This document shows, piece after piece, positions 37,623 through 47,513 of a DNA stretch of 64,000 nt. The DNA comes from Cephalopachus bancanus. Taxonomy: Eukaryota > Chordata > Mammalia > Primates > Tarsiidae. Every line of letters starts with the position of its first letter. Within the stretch, counting starts at the first letter, position 1. The DNA is taken from the NCBI GenBank assembly GCA_027257055.1, contig JAPVLO010000138.1, positions 7,006,001 through 7,070,000 of the forward strand, read 5' to 3'. A program made the translations under genes and the position numbers. The notes beneath the pieces were generated by a model. It did no database searches. It saw only the letters and a program-made list of their open reading frames with translations, and had not been told where the DNA came from.

Positions 37623-38180
37623 GTGAGGAGTACCCCCCCAAAAACAGAATTCATCTACAAAAAATTGTATATTTATTCTTATACGTGTAAATTTCAGTCA
37701 CCTTCAAAGTATTCTTTATTTGCTGCAATACACCTATCAAGATGCTTTTTCCACCGCTCAAAAACAATTTTTGAACTCATCGATGTTGATAACTTTTAGT
37801 GCTTCTGATATCTTTTGTTTCGCCTCTTTCACACTGGCAAAATGTTCTCCTTTGAAAACTACTTTCACCCAGGAAAACAAGCAAAAAAATGTTGCTTGGG
37901 GTTAGATCAAATGAATAGGGAAAGTGGGGCACAGGAGTCATTCCATTTTTTGGTCAAAAACTGCTGAGCACTCAGCATGATCTAGGCAGGTGAGTTATCA
38001 TGGTGGAGATGCCTGTTGACCACAACTCGGAACGTTTCTTCCACAAATCATGACAAAAATGGTCAACTATAGTTTTTTTCTTGAAGTTTTGAGAAGGTTG
38101 AAGATCCCTGAAGTTTAAACATGTAAGAATAGAAACATATTTTTGTTTTATAATTCCAGGTTTTTGTGAGTCCCTCTTCA
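37623..38180 (-). mobile_element. Tc1/mariner element, shortened, palindromic ends
   Basis: TA flanks at 37621-37622 and 38181-38182. The left end (GGAGTACCCCCCCAAAAAC) corresponds to the TIR zone of the element at 2.5 kb. Both ends carry the same subterminal text in inverted orientation: TTTAAACATGTAAGAATA at 38113-38130 and its complement (TATTCTTATACGTGTAAATT) at 37673-37692. It is about 560 bp, again roughly half a normal mariner. Confidence 0.75.
37690..38110 (-). pseudogene. mariner transposase C-terminal remnant
   Basis: Read on the minus strand: a catalytic-region segment AQQFLTKN near 37.96 kb, then FPYSFDLTPSN (worn YSPDLAP motif) near 37.91 kb, then VKEAKQKISEALKVINIDEF and EYFEGD before a stop near 37.7 kb. 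Frameshifts separate these parts. The same portion of transposase survives in the element at 2.5 kb, so both probably derive from one family. Confidence 0.78.
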
Positions 38181-38201
38181 TATATATATGCTTTTGATTA
38201 G

Positions 38202-38541
38202 TGTGATGACCTAAATGTTTGTCCCCCCCAAAAGTCATATGTTGAAATTCTCACTCCTAAACTGATTATATTAGGAAGGAAATGAGTAGATCATGTAGAG
38301 GACACATTAGTATAGTATCCTTATAAAAGAAAACCTCAGGGAGCATCCTACTCCTCCTTTCATGTAAGGACATGGGAAAAAGTCATCTATGAACCTTGCA
38401 AATAACTTTTACAAGACACCAACTTTGCTGTTGCCTTGACTTTGGACTTCTCAGATTTCAAACTGTGAGACACAAATTTTTTTGTTTATAAACTACCCAG
38501 TGTATGGTATTTTGCTACAGCAATCCGAAAGGATTAAGACA
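38202..38541 (+). mobile_element. solo MLT1-type LTR (ERVL-MaLR)
   Basis: Starts TGTGATGACCTAAATGTTTG, contains CCCCCCAAAAGTCATATGTTG and GGACTTCTCAGATTTCAAAC, and ends near GGATTAAGACA. Flanked by a perfect 5-bp duplication ATTAG (38197-38201 and 38542-38546), the size made by ERVL-class integrases. No internal region is present, so it is a solo LTR. Confidence 0.93.
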
Positions 38542-38546
38542 ATTAG

Positions 38547-39786
38547 TGTGTATCAGAGATAATCCCAAGGAAATTTTCTGGGTTTTTTTTCCCCCTAAAA
38601 AATATAAAGTACTTGGCTCTTGAGGTAGAAATGTCCAATAAGGGTAGTGCTCCACCTAGTTAAAAATAAGCCTTCATAGGTGGCAGGGCCTTTATAAACC
38701 GATTAATAACAGCAGTCATAGGGTTGCTGTATTCATTTTTTTGATGATACTATAAAACTCAAATCAATGCTGGTAATTTTCCCAATAAAATTAAGCCAAA
38801 CAATTCAAGATAGGTGTATATTATTGCTAAGTCATTATCCAAAAGCCATCATTAGCAAACTACCTGTCACAGAAATGTTTCAGTCTCATTAAATATAATT
38901 CTTAATATATTCAATGTATTATGACAAACAAAGTGCTGGAGTTTACATTTATCCTTGTGAAATACGATTTTACTATTTGAGTTTATCCTTCCACATGTTT
39001 GAGAACAGTCTATTCTTGCTGTGATTTTGTTGTTTGCTTTTTTTCTCTTTTATTTATGCTGTCACACAAAGTGGTTGCACCTATACCAGCTGCATCTGTT
39101 ATGTGCCATATGTGTACTTTATTGCCATATAGCCTATGCCTTTGTGCAAGTCATTAATATAAATATTGAACAAGATCATTCCTAGGACATATGGCTAGAG
39201 GCTTTCATCATAGCAGATACTAAATCCAAACATCTTAACTTTGGTTACACTCGCTTAAGAAGATATGAAGTCATGCAATCATATTAGTATATAATACATA
39301 GTTCTTCATCTTTTCACATACACACAACCACCATTATCATAGCCTAAATTAATAAAGTTAGCTCTTGTGATCAAAGGCGCATATGTTCAAGACTACTCTA
39401 TGTATCACAAGATTCAGTAGACTATTTAAAACTCAACATGAAGAATTTGCCTTTGTGGGCAAAGACAACTGTCCTTGAAGCTAGATGCTGAGGAGAGAAA
39501 TCATTGCTGTGTGAAGGGTAGAGGAAGAACAAAAGAAAAGTGGACAAAGATACTGCTATTATTATCTCAAAATATTTCTTACTGTATCTGCATAATCAGA
39601 ACACAGACAATGAAGAGGCTCGTTGTAAAAGATGACACTGACAGGGTGGCCCCAGTCTATGTCAGAAAGTGTCTTGCGAGTCGACATAAAGCATTCCAGC
39701 TTTGTCATCAGCACTAATAGAGACTATGCATTTTAAGTAAAACAATGAGATTTGTGTGAGAGGAGTGATGCAGGACTTTTTACCTC
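38547..39786. other. mostly unrecognised DNA
   Basis: 39.47-39.74 kb is less AT-rich and holds an 80-codon plus-strand frame with no recognised domain. Not supported as a gene. Confidence 0.4.
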
Positions 39787-39870
39787 TGTCGACAGCTGAG
39801 ACCAAAAACCTCAGGTTCTTGTTCCATGATCAAGAAGATTCAGGAACATGAACACCAAAAGGATGAGTAA

Positions 39871-39976
39871 GAACAATCCTCTTTGAGGTCCCCTCCCACT
39901 TGAGAGCTTTTTATCTTCTTTATATACTCCTGTTTTCTCACCTCTGATAGTCTGCATCCTTCATTTAAAAAAAAAA
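39871..39976 (+). mobile_element. TINE copy 4: R plus part of U5, inside an LTR
   Basis: The body begins GAACAATCC and contains CCCCTCCCACTTGAGAGC and TCCTGTTTTCTC, homologous to the other TINEs, but continues about 30 bp further with text matching U5 of the LTR at 42.56-42.6 kb before a 10-A tail. The duplication is AAAAGGATGAGTAAGA against AAAAAGATGAATGAAAGA. The sister LTR at 24541-24559 has the uninterrupted sequence. Confidence 0.88.
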
Positions 39977-40234
39977 GATGAATGAAAGAAGGAGTTTATT
40001 AAGCAACAAAGTTCTTCAAAAAAAGAGAGGGGACCCAAAATGATTAACTCACAGTAGAGGAGAGTTCTGGATTTTTCTCTTTTCCTTCTAGGGGCATTCT
40101 TCTCATTTTCATGTTAACCACCTCTCATTCTCCTAGCTGTTTCCTGTGCATGTGTGCCCTTGTTCAAAGTTATTCCATCTTGATTACTACCCATAAGTAC
40201 CACAGGAAAGCTCACTCGGGGGTAAAACCCTCAA

Positions 40235-40280
40235 TGCTAATGTCAGGCTAATGTCAGGCTAATGTTAATGTCATGCTAAT
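40235..40280. repeat. 11-bp direct repeats in LTR U3
   Basis: GCTAATGTCAG recurs three to four times with small changes. Such short direct repeats are common in ERV U3 enhancers; enhancer activity here is inferred only. Confidence 0.85.
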
Positions 40281-40516
40281 AATTTTATAATAAGCTTAGG
40301 TCAAGTTGGGACACTTAGTTAAGCTAGTGCACCTGTGTTCAAATGGAAAATAGTCCTTTTGAACAAAACATCTGACTTAAGAGGATGTTCTTAACCACAT
40401 TTTCAATTGCCAGTTATATAATTGGGGTGGTGTAGGGGTGTTCCCACAAGTGTTACTTCTCCTCAAGACCCTCTATGTCTCTCTGCCTAGCCAGCATCTA
40501 ACTACCTCCTCTCTCA

Positions 40517-41360
40517 GGAATACTATACTTTCTCTTGTGTAGAGAGAATATATAGTCTTCTCTCCTAGTGGTCTGTTTTTTGTTTCCATAATACATTTCT
40601 TAACAATGTAAAATTGATACTAGAAATGGTTTCAGATTTTTTTTTTTAAAGAACTTAAGAATGGGCTCTGTGTTATGTGAAATAGGATCTCCTATATGAT
40701 TAAAGACATTCGTAATGATATTTTCCATGTGAAAAGGGGCATTCGTAACCCACAGAATTTGGTGGCCAAAAGTCACTCAAATTGCCACCTGTAGTCCTCT
40801 AATCAAATGAATATAGAAGGCAAGGAAGTGGTCAATCAATATTTTCTGCCATAATTTTGTTCAGTAAAATTGGTGTACAATGGAGTTGTATGGTGACCCT
40901 AGGTGTGCTAGGGAAGCTAGGCAAAGAAAATAAGCTGTGACTTTTCATTGCAAGCTCAAGAATTGCATATGAAACCTAAAACTTCTATGACTGATTATTA
41001 AAAAAACTAAACAAAACCCAAAATGCAACAATATAACCATTTTACCTCCTGCAGTTTAAGGATGAGATTTCTTAACACCAATTCTGCCATTCATTCGTGC
41101 TCTTGGATGACTTACAAAGCAATCTGAATTTCCAATTTCACAGGGTCTCTTATTTTAAAAGTTAAAGCATAGGGGAAAAGTAAGACACTAAAAATTGGAG
41201 TGGGAATATATGAGGAAAATCAGATGAACCTGGAAACACTGGAATCCTAGACTTTGTTCTCCTTAGCTACCAGAAGCAATCCTTTTTCTTTGCTTGTGAA
41301 GTGAGTTTCCCCTTCCCTTAAGAACCTATGGGGGACTTCATGTAGCTGCCTTGCACCAAA
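40517..41360. other. little recognised; possible worn MIR
   Basis: TTCTGCCATTCATTCGTGCT near 41.09 kb faintly resembles the MIR core in plus orientation. Otherwise nothing is assignable. Confidence 0.35.
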
Positions 41361-41374
41361 AAAAAGCAAACACT

Positions 41375-41672
41375 AGCCGGGCTCAGTGGCTCAGCCTGTA
41401 ATCCCGCGCCTTTGGGAGGCTGAGGTGAGTGGATTGCCTGGGCCCGCGGGTTCGAGACCCGCCTGGGCAACTTGGCAAGACCTCATCTCTACAATAAATC
41501 AAAAACCAGCCAGGCATGGTAGTACACCCTGTAGTTCCAGCTACTCGGAAGGCTGAGGCAGAAGGATCGCCGGAGCCCAGCAGGTCGAGGCTGCGGTGGC
41601 CGGGAACGGCCACTGCCTCCAGCCTGGGTGACAGAGTGAGACTCCAACTAAAAAAAAAAAAAAAACAAAAAA
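41375..41672 (+). mobile_element. Alu dimer, tarsier-type, full length
   Basis: AGCCGGGCTCAGTGGCTCAG head, GCGGGTTCGAGACCCGCC, linker ACAATAAATCAAAAACC, end GAGACTCCAACT and an A/AAAC tail. Flanks AAAAAGCAAACACT and AAAAACCGAACACT. It sits close to the apparent family consensus, so is probably young. Frames of 63 and 102 codons over it are Alu in translation. Confidence 0.96.
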
Positions 41673-41687
41673 CAAAAACCGAACACT

Positions 41688-42141
41688 TCACTTCTCATTG
41701 CTTCTAGAACTATAACCAGAGTCAAGTCCCAACGGGCCCCATCGGGTCAATTACAGAATATGGTATATGAGAAGAAGGTGCAGTGTATCCATAAATAACT
41801 GCAAAACGTTTGTCAAACTATATTTACCTAAACATGAGTGATATACTGGAGAATGGATCATAAGGGTGGGTGATCAGAGTAGAAGGAATATGAAAGTATG
41901 TGAGGCTGAATATATTGATATAGACTCAAGCAACAGAAATCCTGGATTCAAGTGTTCACTTAAAGGACTGAAGATTATTCTAAAAGATTGGCAGAAAGGA
42001 ACTCAGACCAAAAGTTGGCCTTTGCCAAAAGCAGTGAAATGATATCGCTTTCCTGGAATATTTTTAGAGAGAGAAATCAAACAACAGTTTAGAGATATTA
42101 AAATGCTAGAGTTAATTTGTCATGTAAGACCTGCTTACCAT
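41688..42141. other. nothing recognised
   Basis: Anonymous sequence between the Alu and the solo LTR. Confidence 0.4.
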
Positions 42142-42317
42142 CTATTGTGAGAGGAGATAACTAGAGAAAAGCTAGGCAGACAGACAGGGCGGGTCCCCTG
42201 GTAACAAAGTAGCGAACTTCCTGCAGGCCCATGGATTGATATACTTGCATTGATAAACAAGTTCCCAAAAAGCCCCACAGACTAGGGCAAGAAAACACAG
42301 GTGGGATTGGAAAACAA

Positions 42318-42474
42318 CCAATCAGCTCACTGCTAAGTGCCAACCAATCAGCCTGCTATTAGACTCCTACCTCCAGCCAATTAGTTCTTAATACTGACCA
42401 ATCATTATAGCTGGTGCCAACCAATCAGCTAGCAACTAGTGCTAGACAATTGGCTTCATCCCAGGACTATATAA
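42318..42474 (+). promoter_or_regulatory. LTR promoter: five CCAAT boxes and TATA
   Basis: CCAAT occurs at 42318, 42344, 42377, 42398 and 42421, twice inside the identical 16-mer GTGCCAACCAATCAGC, so the array partly arose by duplication. TATATAA follows at 42468-42474. CCAAT arrays bind NF-Y in many ERV LTRs; binding here is inferred. Confidence 0.8.
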
Positions 42475-42497
42475 GCACCAGCTTTCAGCTCCAAATC

Positions 42498-42498
42498 G
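42498..42498 (+). promoter_or_regulatory. probable LTR transcription start (R start)
   Basis: GGCAAC begins 30 nt after the first T of TATATAA. The four TINEs start at the homologous G-rich position (GGGCAACC, GGGTAACC, GGACAACC, GAACAATC), which independently marks the RNA 5' end. Confidence 0.7.
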
Positions 42499-42546
42499 GC
42501 AACATCATCGGGAACCCTCCCATTCTTGGAGATTTTCTGTCCTCTC

Positions 42547-42562
42547 AATAAATCCTACTTTC
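42547..42562 (+). terminator. LTR polyadenylation signal and probable cleavage site
   Basis: AATAAATCCTACTTTC. Three TINEs switch to their tails 10-12 nt after the matching AATAAA, placing the R/U5 border here. Confidence 0.75.
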
Positions 42563-42934
42563 CCACTTGTAGACCATCCATGTCCCTCATTCCTTCCAGG
42601 TGCAAGACAAGAACCCAGACTTAAAGTGCTGCAGAAGATCATTGGAGCCAAAGAGCCCTGCACCCTGGAGACTGGCAGATGGAGCTGGCTGAGCTGGGAG
42701 ACGTGCCAGCAGAAGGCCAGACTCAGAAGCTGAGATACTTCCGGGACTGGTTTGGCAGCCCACCGGATGTTAGAGCCAACACTGCCAGAGCATGGCTCGC
42801 TGGCCCATTAGAGGCAACACTCTTGGGGCTAGACTTGCCAGCCCATCTAGCTGACATTCTGGGGTCAGGCTTGCAGACCCATTGAGCTGACACTCTCGGA
42901 GCCAAGACTGAACAGATAAAAGTCGTATCACTAT

Positions 42935-44228
42935 TTCCCAAGTAAGTGGCCATTAAATCCTCCATTTCCCAAGGGTAAGAGAAAAATACACAGGAAAGGA
43001 GTGCCAGCATCCACAGTTTCAAACATTAAACTCTGCTCCCTGAATTCAAAGGGAATAATGCAGTCCTGAGCTCTTTTCCTCTACTAGATCCTTATTCTTC
43101 AAGTCTTGACAGTTTTGGAAACTCTCTGAGGTATTTCAGTTAAGAAAATGTTTATCTTATATACTATACATAACTGCTATCTATAGGAACCTTGTCTACT
43201 GCAAAATACTTAATATAGTCACAAAATACTTTGCTTAATTTTAATTTATACCATCACAACCAGCATTTTCACCCATACCTGATAGTCAAAGCAGAAAAAA
43301 GTCAATACAATATTTGTTTTAAGTTAGAAATCAATTCTTATTTTATTAATTATTTATTGTTTAAATTTGATAGCTTGATTATTATTTTCCCTCTGATTAA
43401 TTTCCAGTGTTATTATCATCTCCTTAGTTTCTATTACTCTACTTAATATACTTCATCAATGAGAACTACCAGTTATATATTTTTTTACTTATATTTTGTG
43501 GGAGCCTTCATATGTATCAAAATAAAAAAGAATTGTATTTACTCACACGTCAGACACTTTGTTATTTTGTCTTATTAATTATATCCCTGATTTTTAAGAC
43601 TGTAAACCATTAGCTACATTATTTTTCTTTGTACCATTAACTCATCAGTTCTTCTTACTAATGCTTGAAAGCCTGTTTCTAGACTGGATTTAACCTACAG
43701 GATACTAAGACATACACAAATGTTAAAAGGAGCTCCATTTAATTTGTATAAACAATTAAAGAACTTGTAGATAACTTTAGTTGGATACTATGAGAGTAGA
43801 GAAAAATCACCATGATCAACTATTAAAAAATGCAATATTAGCAGGTATCAAGAAGCAGAGTTCACAAAGTTTAACAATAAAAAATATGAACTAGTCAGTG
43901 GCTACTTATGCAAATGAATTTCTTATCAAACTTACAAGTGTTCTTACAACTTACAACTAAGTAACTTAGGTATTATATTTTATTTCTGCTTAATTCTTGA
44001 TTGTTTAATCTTTGCTTACATGAAACATTCCAAGTACTCATCAAGACAGTGCAAACATAATGTTGGAAAACAATGCAAATGATCTTCTTTTGTTAGATCC
44101 TTGACATTTTCTATTCTACATGCTAGTAGACATAAAAATGTTCTTTAAATGTGTAAAGAAAAATGTAGCAGGATCCTGTGTGTCAGTGTAAAGAAAATTG
44201 GTGTTGCAAATTTTGACAGACCAGCCTT
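42935..44228. other. AT-rich DNA, nothing recognised
   Basis: No repeat or gene assigned. A 71-codon plus-strand frame near 43.3 kb has no recognisable features. Confidence 0.45.
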
Positions 44229-44240
44229 CCCAAGTCTTTC

Positions 44241-44476
44241 TTTCTTTCTTTTTTTTTTTTTGAGTTGGAGTCTCACTCTGTCACCCAGACCCCGGAGTGC
44301 AGTGGCCGCTCCCATCCACTGCAGCCTAGACCTGCTAGGCTCCGGCGATCCTTCCGCCTCAGCCTTCCAAGTAGCCGGAATTACAGGCATGCGCTACCAC
44401 ACCAAGCTGATTTTTTGATTTATTTGTAGAGATGAGGTCTCACTGCCCAGGCCGGTCTCGAACCCGCGGGCTCAGG
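44241..44476 (-). mobile_element. Alu, tarsier-type, 5'-truncated, antisense
   Basis: T-rich tail (TTTC units and poly-T), GAGTTGGAGTCTCACTCTG, linker GATTTTTTGATTTATTTG and AACCCGCGGGCTCAGGC, where the left arm stops short. Perfect duplication CCAAGTCTTTC at 44230-44240 and 44477-44487. Confidence 0.95.
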
Positions 44477-44487
44477 CCAAGTCTTTC

Positions 44488-46608
44488 AAGTTCTACCCCC
44501 CACTCCAATTCTCCTGACTCAGGGATTTGGTGTCAGTTCTTTATTGTGTTTTGTTGTTTCTGCAGATCAACAATTGAGCTCAATTTTTAGCAGTCAAAAC
44601 AGACATTTGTCATTGTGTTTGCATCTGATTTTCTCTGGCACCCTGCCCACTTAATCATGCAAGTCGAGGAATTGCTGGCAAAGCAGTAAAGACCAAGGCA
44701 AGCTACTGTGACCTAGCAAGAATCATGTCACATATAATTATCATAATTTATAAAGATCACTCCAGGCTCACTGGTACTATTGCTGCACACCAGTTGGACT
44801 GTGCTGGAATGTTTAAGTAAATATCTGCACGCAACCTGAAGTTGTTGAGAATTTCTGCTTCAGCTAGAACCCCCTCCTTATGATATATTCAGTACATGAA
44901 ATGTCTCCAGTGGTGCAGACTGGTGGGTTTTCTCTCTGATTTGATTAGCAGTGATGATTCTTTCATGAGCTATGAATGTCCTTCCAGATTAGCATCATCC
45001 AGGTTCTTTGGTCTTGTCACGGAAGAAGAGAACTGTGAGGACTGTGTGGCTCATGAACATGATAAAAACATGGTTTTAACAATCTCTGCAACACTTCTAA
45101 ATGTGATTTGAAGTATCATTCAAATAAGTTCAAATCCAGTCTACCATGATGGATAATATAATATACAAATTTGACACCTAATGGCAAATTAGAAACATGT
45201 AGAATCTCAAGACTAACAATGATCCAAATTATGGTGTTGGTATAATTCTATTTAATGGATGGATGACCATTAAATATATTATGCAATTGTACTAAAGATA
45301 AAATTTTATTTCATTGAAGTGTGTGGGTTAATCTAAAGACTGTTACCCAAAATAGCCCTTCAATTAAAAAGAATGACTCCATAATTTTGAAATAGCAAAT
45401 ATTCTAAACAAAATGTCTAGAATCAATACAAAATCTATTTTATCACCCATAAGAAACCATTAATTCAGATATATATATATGTATATATGTAAATAGTTTC
45501 AAGAGTGAAGAAAACACAAGTGTGTAAAACATTATTACACAAAATGTTTTTATTGTCATATATATCTGTTTCTCCAGTCCACAAATAAAGAAAATCTTAT
45601 TTCTTTAGTTAATAAGAGAAGACTCTCACTGAGTTTAAGATGTGATAAATCCTCTTATTTTTGAGCATTTAACCTAATGCCAAATTATACATTTTAAAAA
45701 TTCCTCTCTGTTAACAACTATTCCGCATGGCAGAGTAACCAGGCTTATTGAATATGACATGTATATAAGAAAGTATTAAAAGAGGTGTTAAAATAATTTT
45801 TATAATAATTTTTATATTTGTAAAGTATATAATCACTGCAATTATGTTCTAATTTCAAAGCATCCTAAAAATTGTATCTTTTGACCTAGTTTCTGGGAAG
45901 TTAGATGTCTAAATCAAACTAGGTTTTTATGTTGTCATTTAATTGAAATACATTATTCTTCCAAAGTCTTTGTTTTATAATATATTAATAAATTTATTTC
46001 ACATACTAGTTTTGAGAATCTTTCTCTGTATTTAATCATATTAAGATAGCATGTGTGTTATTAATCTTTCCTCAAATAGTAACATGTCTTTACCTTTTAA
46101 CATTAGTCTGTCTCTATACAGATCTAGAGGTCTTTTATATGAGTGAATTTCTAAAACTGTGTCTTAACTGATATTGAATGGGTAATAATTAGGGTAATAA
46201 CTGCTTACAGCTCATTTTGGAAGCCCTGTTAACAGATTTTTGAAAAGAATTGCATCATTTTCAGATAAGATTAAGAAACAGAAAGTTTTTTAAAAAGTCA
46301 CTTTAAAAAGCAGGTAATCATATTTGTGATGCTTTTGTTAATTTTTATCTCTTTTAAGAAAGTGTTTTTTTAATCCAAATAATGCTTCTCTATATAATAA
46401 AATGTGTTGTAGAGGGTTGTCATGACTATGTTGCATGCTTGCTTAGAACTATAAATAGTGAGTTGAAAAAACTATGGGGAATAAAAAAAGCATGGGCCAT
46501 AAACAAGGATGACAATACAGATTATTCGAATTTCATATTCTATTGGAATTATTCAAATATTTAGTGTTTTTTAAGTAAGCTTCTGAATTTAGATCATGGT
46601 ATAGCTAT
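44488..46608. other. mostly unrecognised DNA
   Basis: 44.6-45.1 kb is less AT-rich than its surroundings but matches nothing I know. A short AT/GTAT tract lies at about 45468-45492. Confidence 0.45.
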
Positions 46609-46613
46609 GTAAA

Positions 46614-47508
46614 TGCATTTATATTCTTTTGCTGCCATAACAAATTACCACAAATTTAGCAGTTAAAAAAAAACAACATATAGCCGGGCTCGGTGGCTCA
46701 GCCTATAATCCCGTGCCTTTGGGAGGCTGAGGTGAGTGGATTGCCAGAGCCCGCGGGTTCGAGACCTGCCTGGGCAGCGAGACCGCATCTTTACAATAAA
46801 TCAAAAAGCAGCCGTGCATGGTAGCTCATGCCTGTAATTCCGGCTTCTGGGAAGGCTGAGGTGGATCGCCGGAGCCCATCAGGCGAGGCTGCGGTGGCCG
46901 GGAGCGGCCACTGCACTCCAGTCTGGGTGATAGAGTGAGACTCCAACTCAAAACAAACAAGCAAACGAACAAAATGTATATATATTATCTTGCAGTTTTT
47001 AAGTTAGAAGTTCTTGGTTCCAGCAGAGAAGCTGGTTTCTCTGCTCCATGTCTCATTGGCTAAAACTAAGTTATCAGTGACCTTGGTGTTTAGAGGCTTT
47101 GGGAAGAATCCTTTTCCAGGCGTATTCAGATTGGGATGATTCAGCTTCATTCAGTTGTAGGACTAATATTCCCTTTCTGGTTAGTGATCATTTTCAGCTT
47201 CTTCTGGTCTCCCACAATCCCTACCTTGTGACTCCATTCATCTTCAAGGCCAGCCCAATGGACCATGTCCTTCTCACACTTCAAATCTCTCTGCAACCTT
47301 CTTCTGTCTTGTAATATCTGGTCCTAGTCTGAGAAAGTTCTCTGTTTTTAAGGGCTCATGGAATTAGATTGTACTTACCTTGATAATTCAAGATAAGTTC
47401 CCTAATTTAAGATCTATAACTATAATTACATCTGCAAAATTCTTTTTGCAATTAATGTAAAATAATCAGTTTCTAGCAATGGGAGGGAGGGACATTTTTC
47501 CTATCACA
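46614..47508 (-). mobile_element. solo MLT1-type LTR, antisense, split by an Alu
   Basis: Plus-strand text CTTTTGCTGCCATAACAAAT, TTACCACAAATTTAGCAG, then after the Alu TATTATCTTGCAGTTTTTAA and CTTACCTTGATAATTCAAGA are the reverse complement of an MLT1-type LTR. Ends TGCATTTATA...CTATCACA, with a perfect 5-bp duplication GTAAA at 46609-46613 and 47509-47513. Without the Alu it is about 600 bp. Confidence 0.88.
46683..46967 (+). mobile_element. Alu dimer, tarsier-type, inside MLT1
   Basis: GCCGGGCTCGGTGGCTCAGC head, GCGGGTTCGAGACCTGCC, linker ACAATAAATCAAAAAGC, end GAGACTCCAACTCA and an AAAC-rich tail. Flanks ACAACATATA and AACAAAATGTATA. Confidence 0.94.
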
Positions 47509-47513
47509 GTAAA

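Larger units (their letters stand above)
39787..40516 (-). mobile_element. ERV1-like LTR, antisense, TINE-interrupted
   Basis: Its 5' end (minus strand, from 40516) reads TGAGAGAGGAGGTAGTTAG, matching the start of the LTR at 42146 (TGTGAGAGGAGATAACTAG) and the following GCTAGGCAGA. The R-U5 side matches 24470-24615. TTTATT at about 39996-40001 is the antisense AATAAA. Direct repeats of about 11 bp (TAATGTCAGGC) lie in U3 at 40235-40280. No clean target duplication was found, and no internal ERV sequence adjoins it. Confidence 0.8.
42146..42930 (+). mobile_element. complete solo ERV1-like LTR
   Basis: Begins TGTGAGAGGAG, ends GTCGTATCA, and is flanked by a perfect 4-bp duplication CTAT (42142-42145 and 42931-42934), the size typical of class I (gammaretrovirus-like) ERVs. 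Layout: U3 42146-42497 with five CCAAT motifs and TATATAA at 42468-42474; probable R 42498-42562 with AATAAA at 42547-42552; U5 42563-42930. No gag, pol or env lies beside it, so it arose by LTR-LTR recombination. It is the best match in the window to the parent of the TINEs, though not their exact source. The frames of 68 and 99 codons in U5 are not supported as genes. Confidence 0.9.

Noticed and set aside
39475..39717. 80-codon plus-strand frame in a less AT-rich patch
   Set aside because: No domain, splice context or similarity was recognised.
42679..43022. Opposed frames of 68 and 99 codons in GC-richer DNA
   Set aside because: They fall in or across the U5 end of the solo LTR and have no retroviral protein similarity. 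Overlapping frames on both strands reflect base composition.
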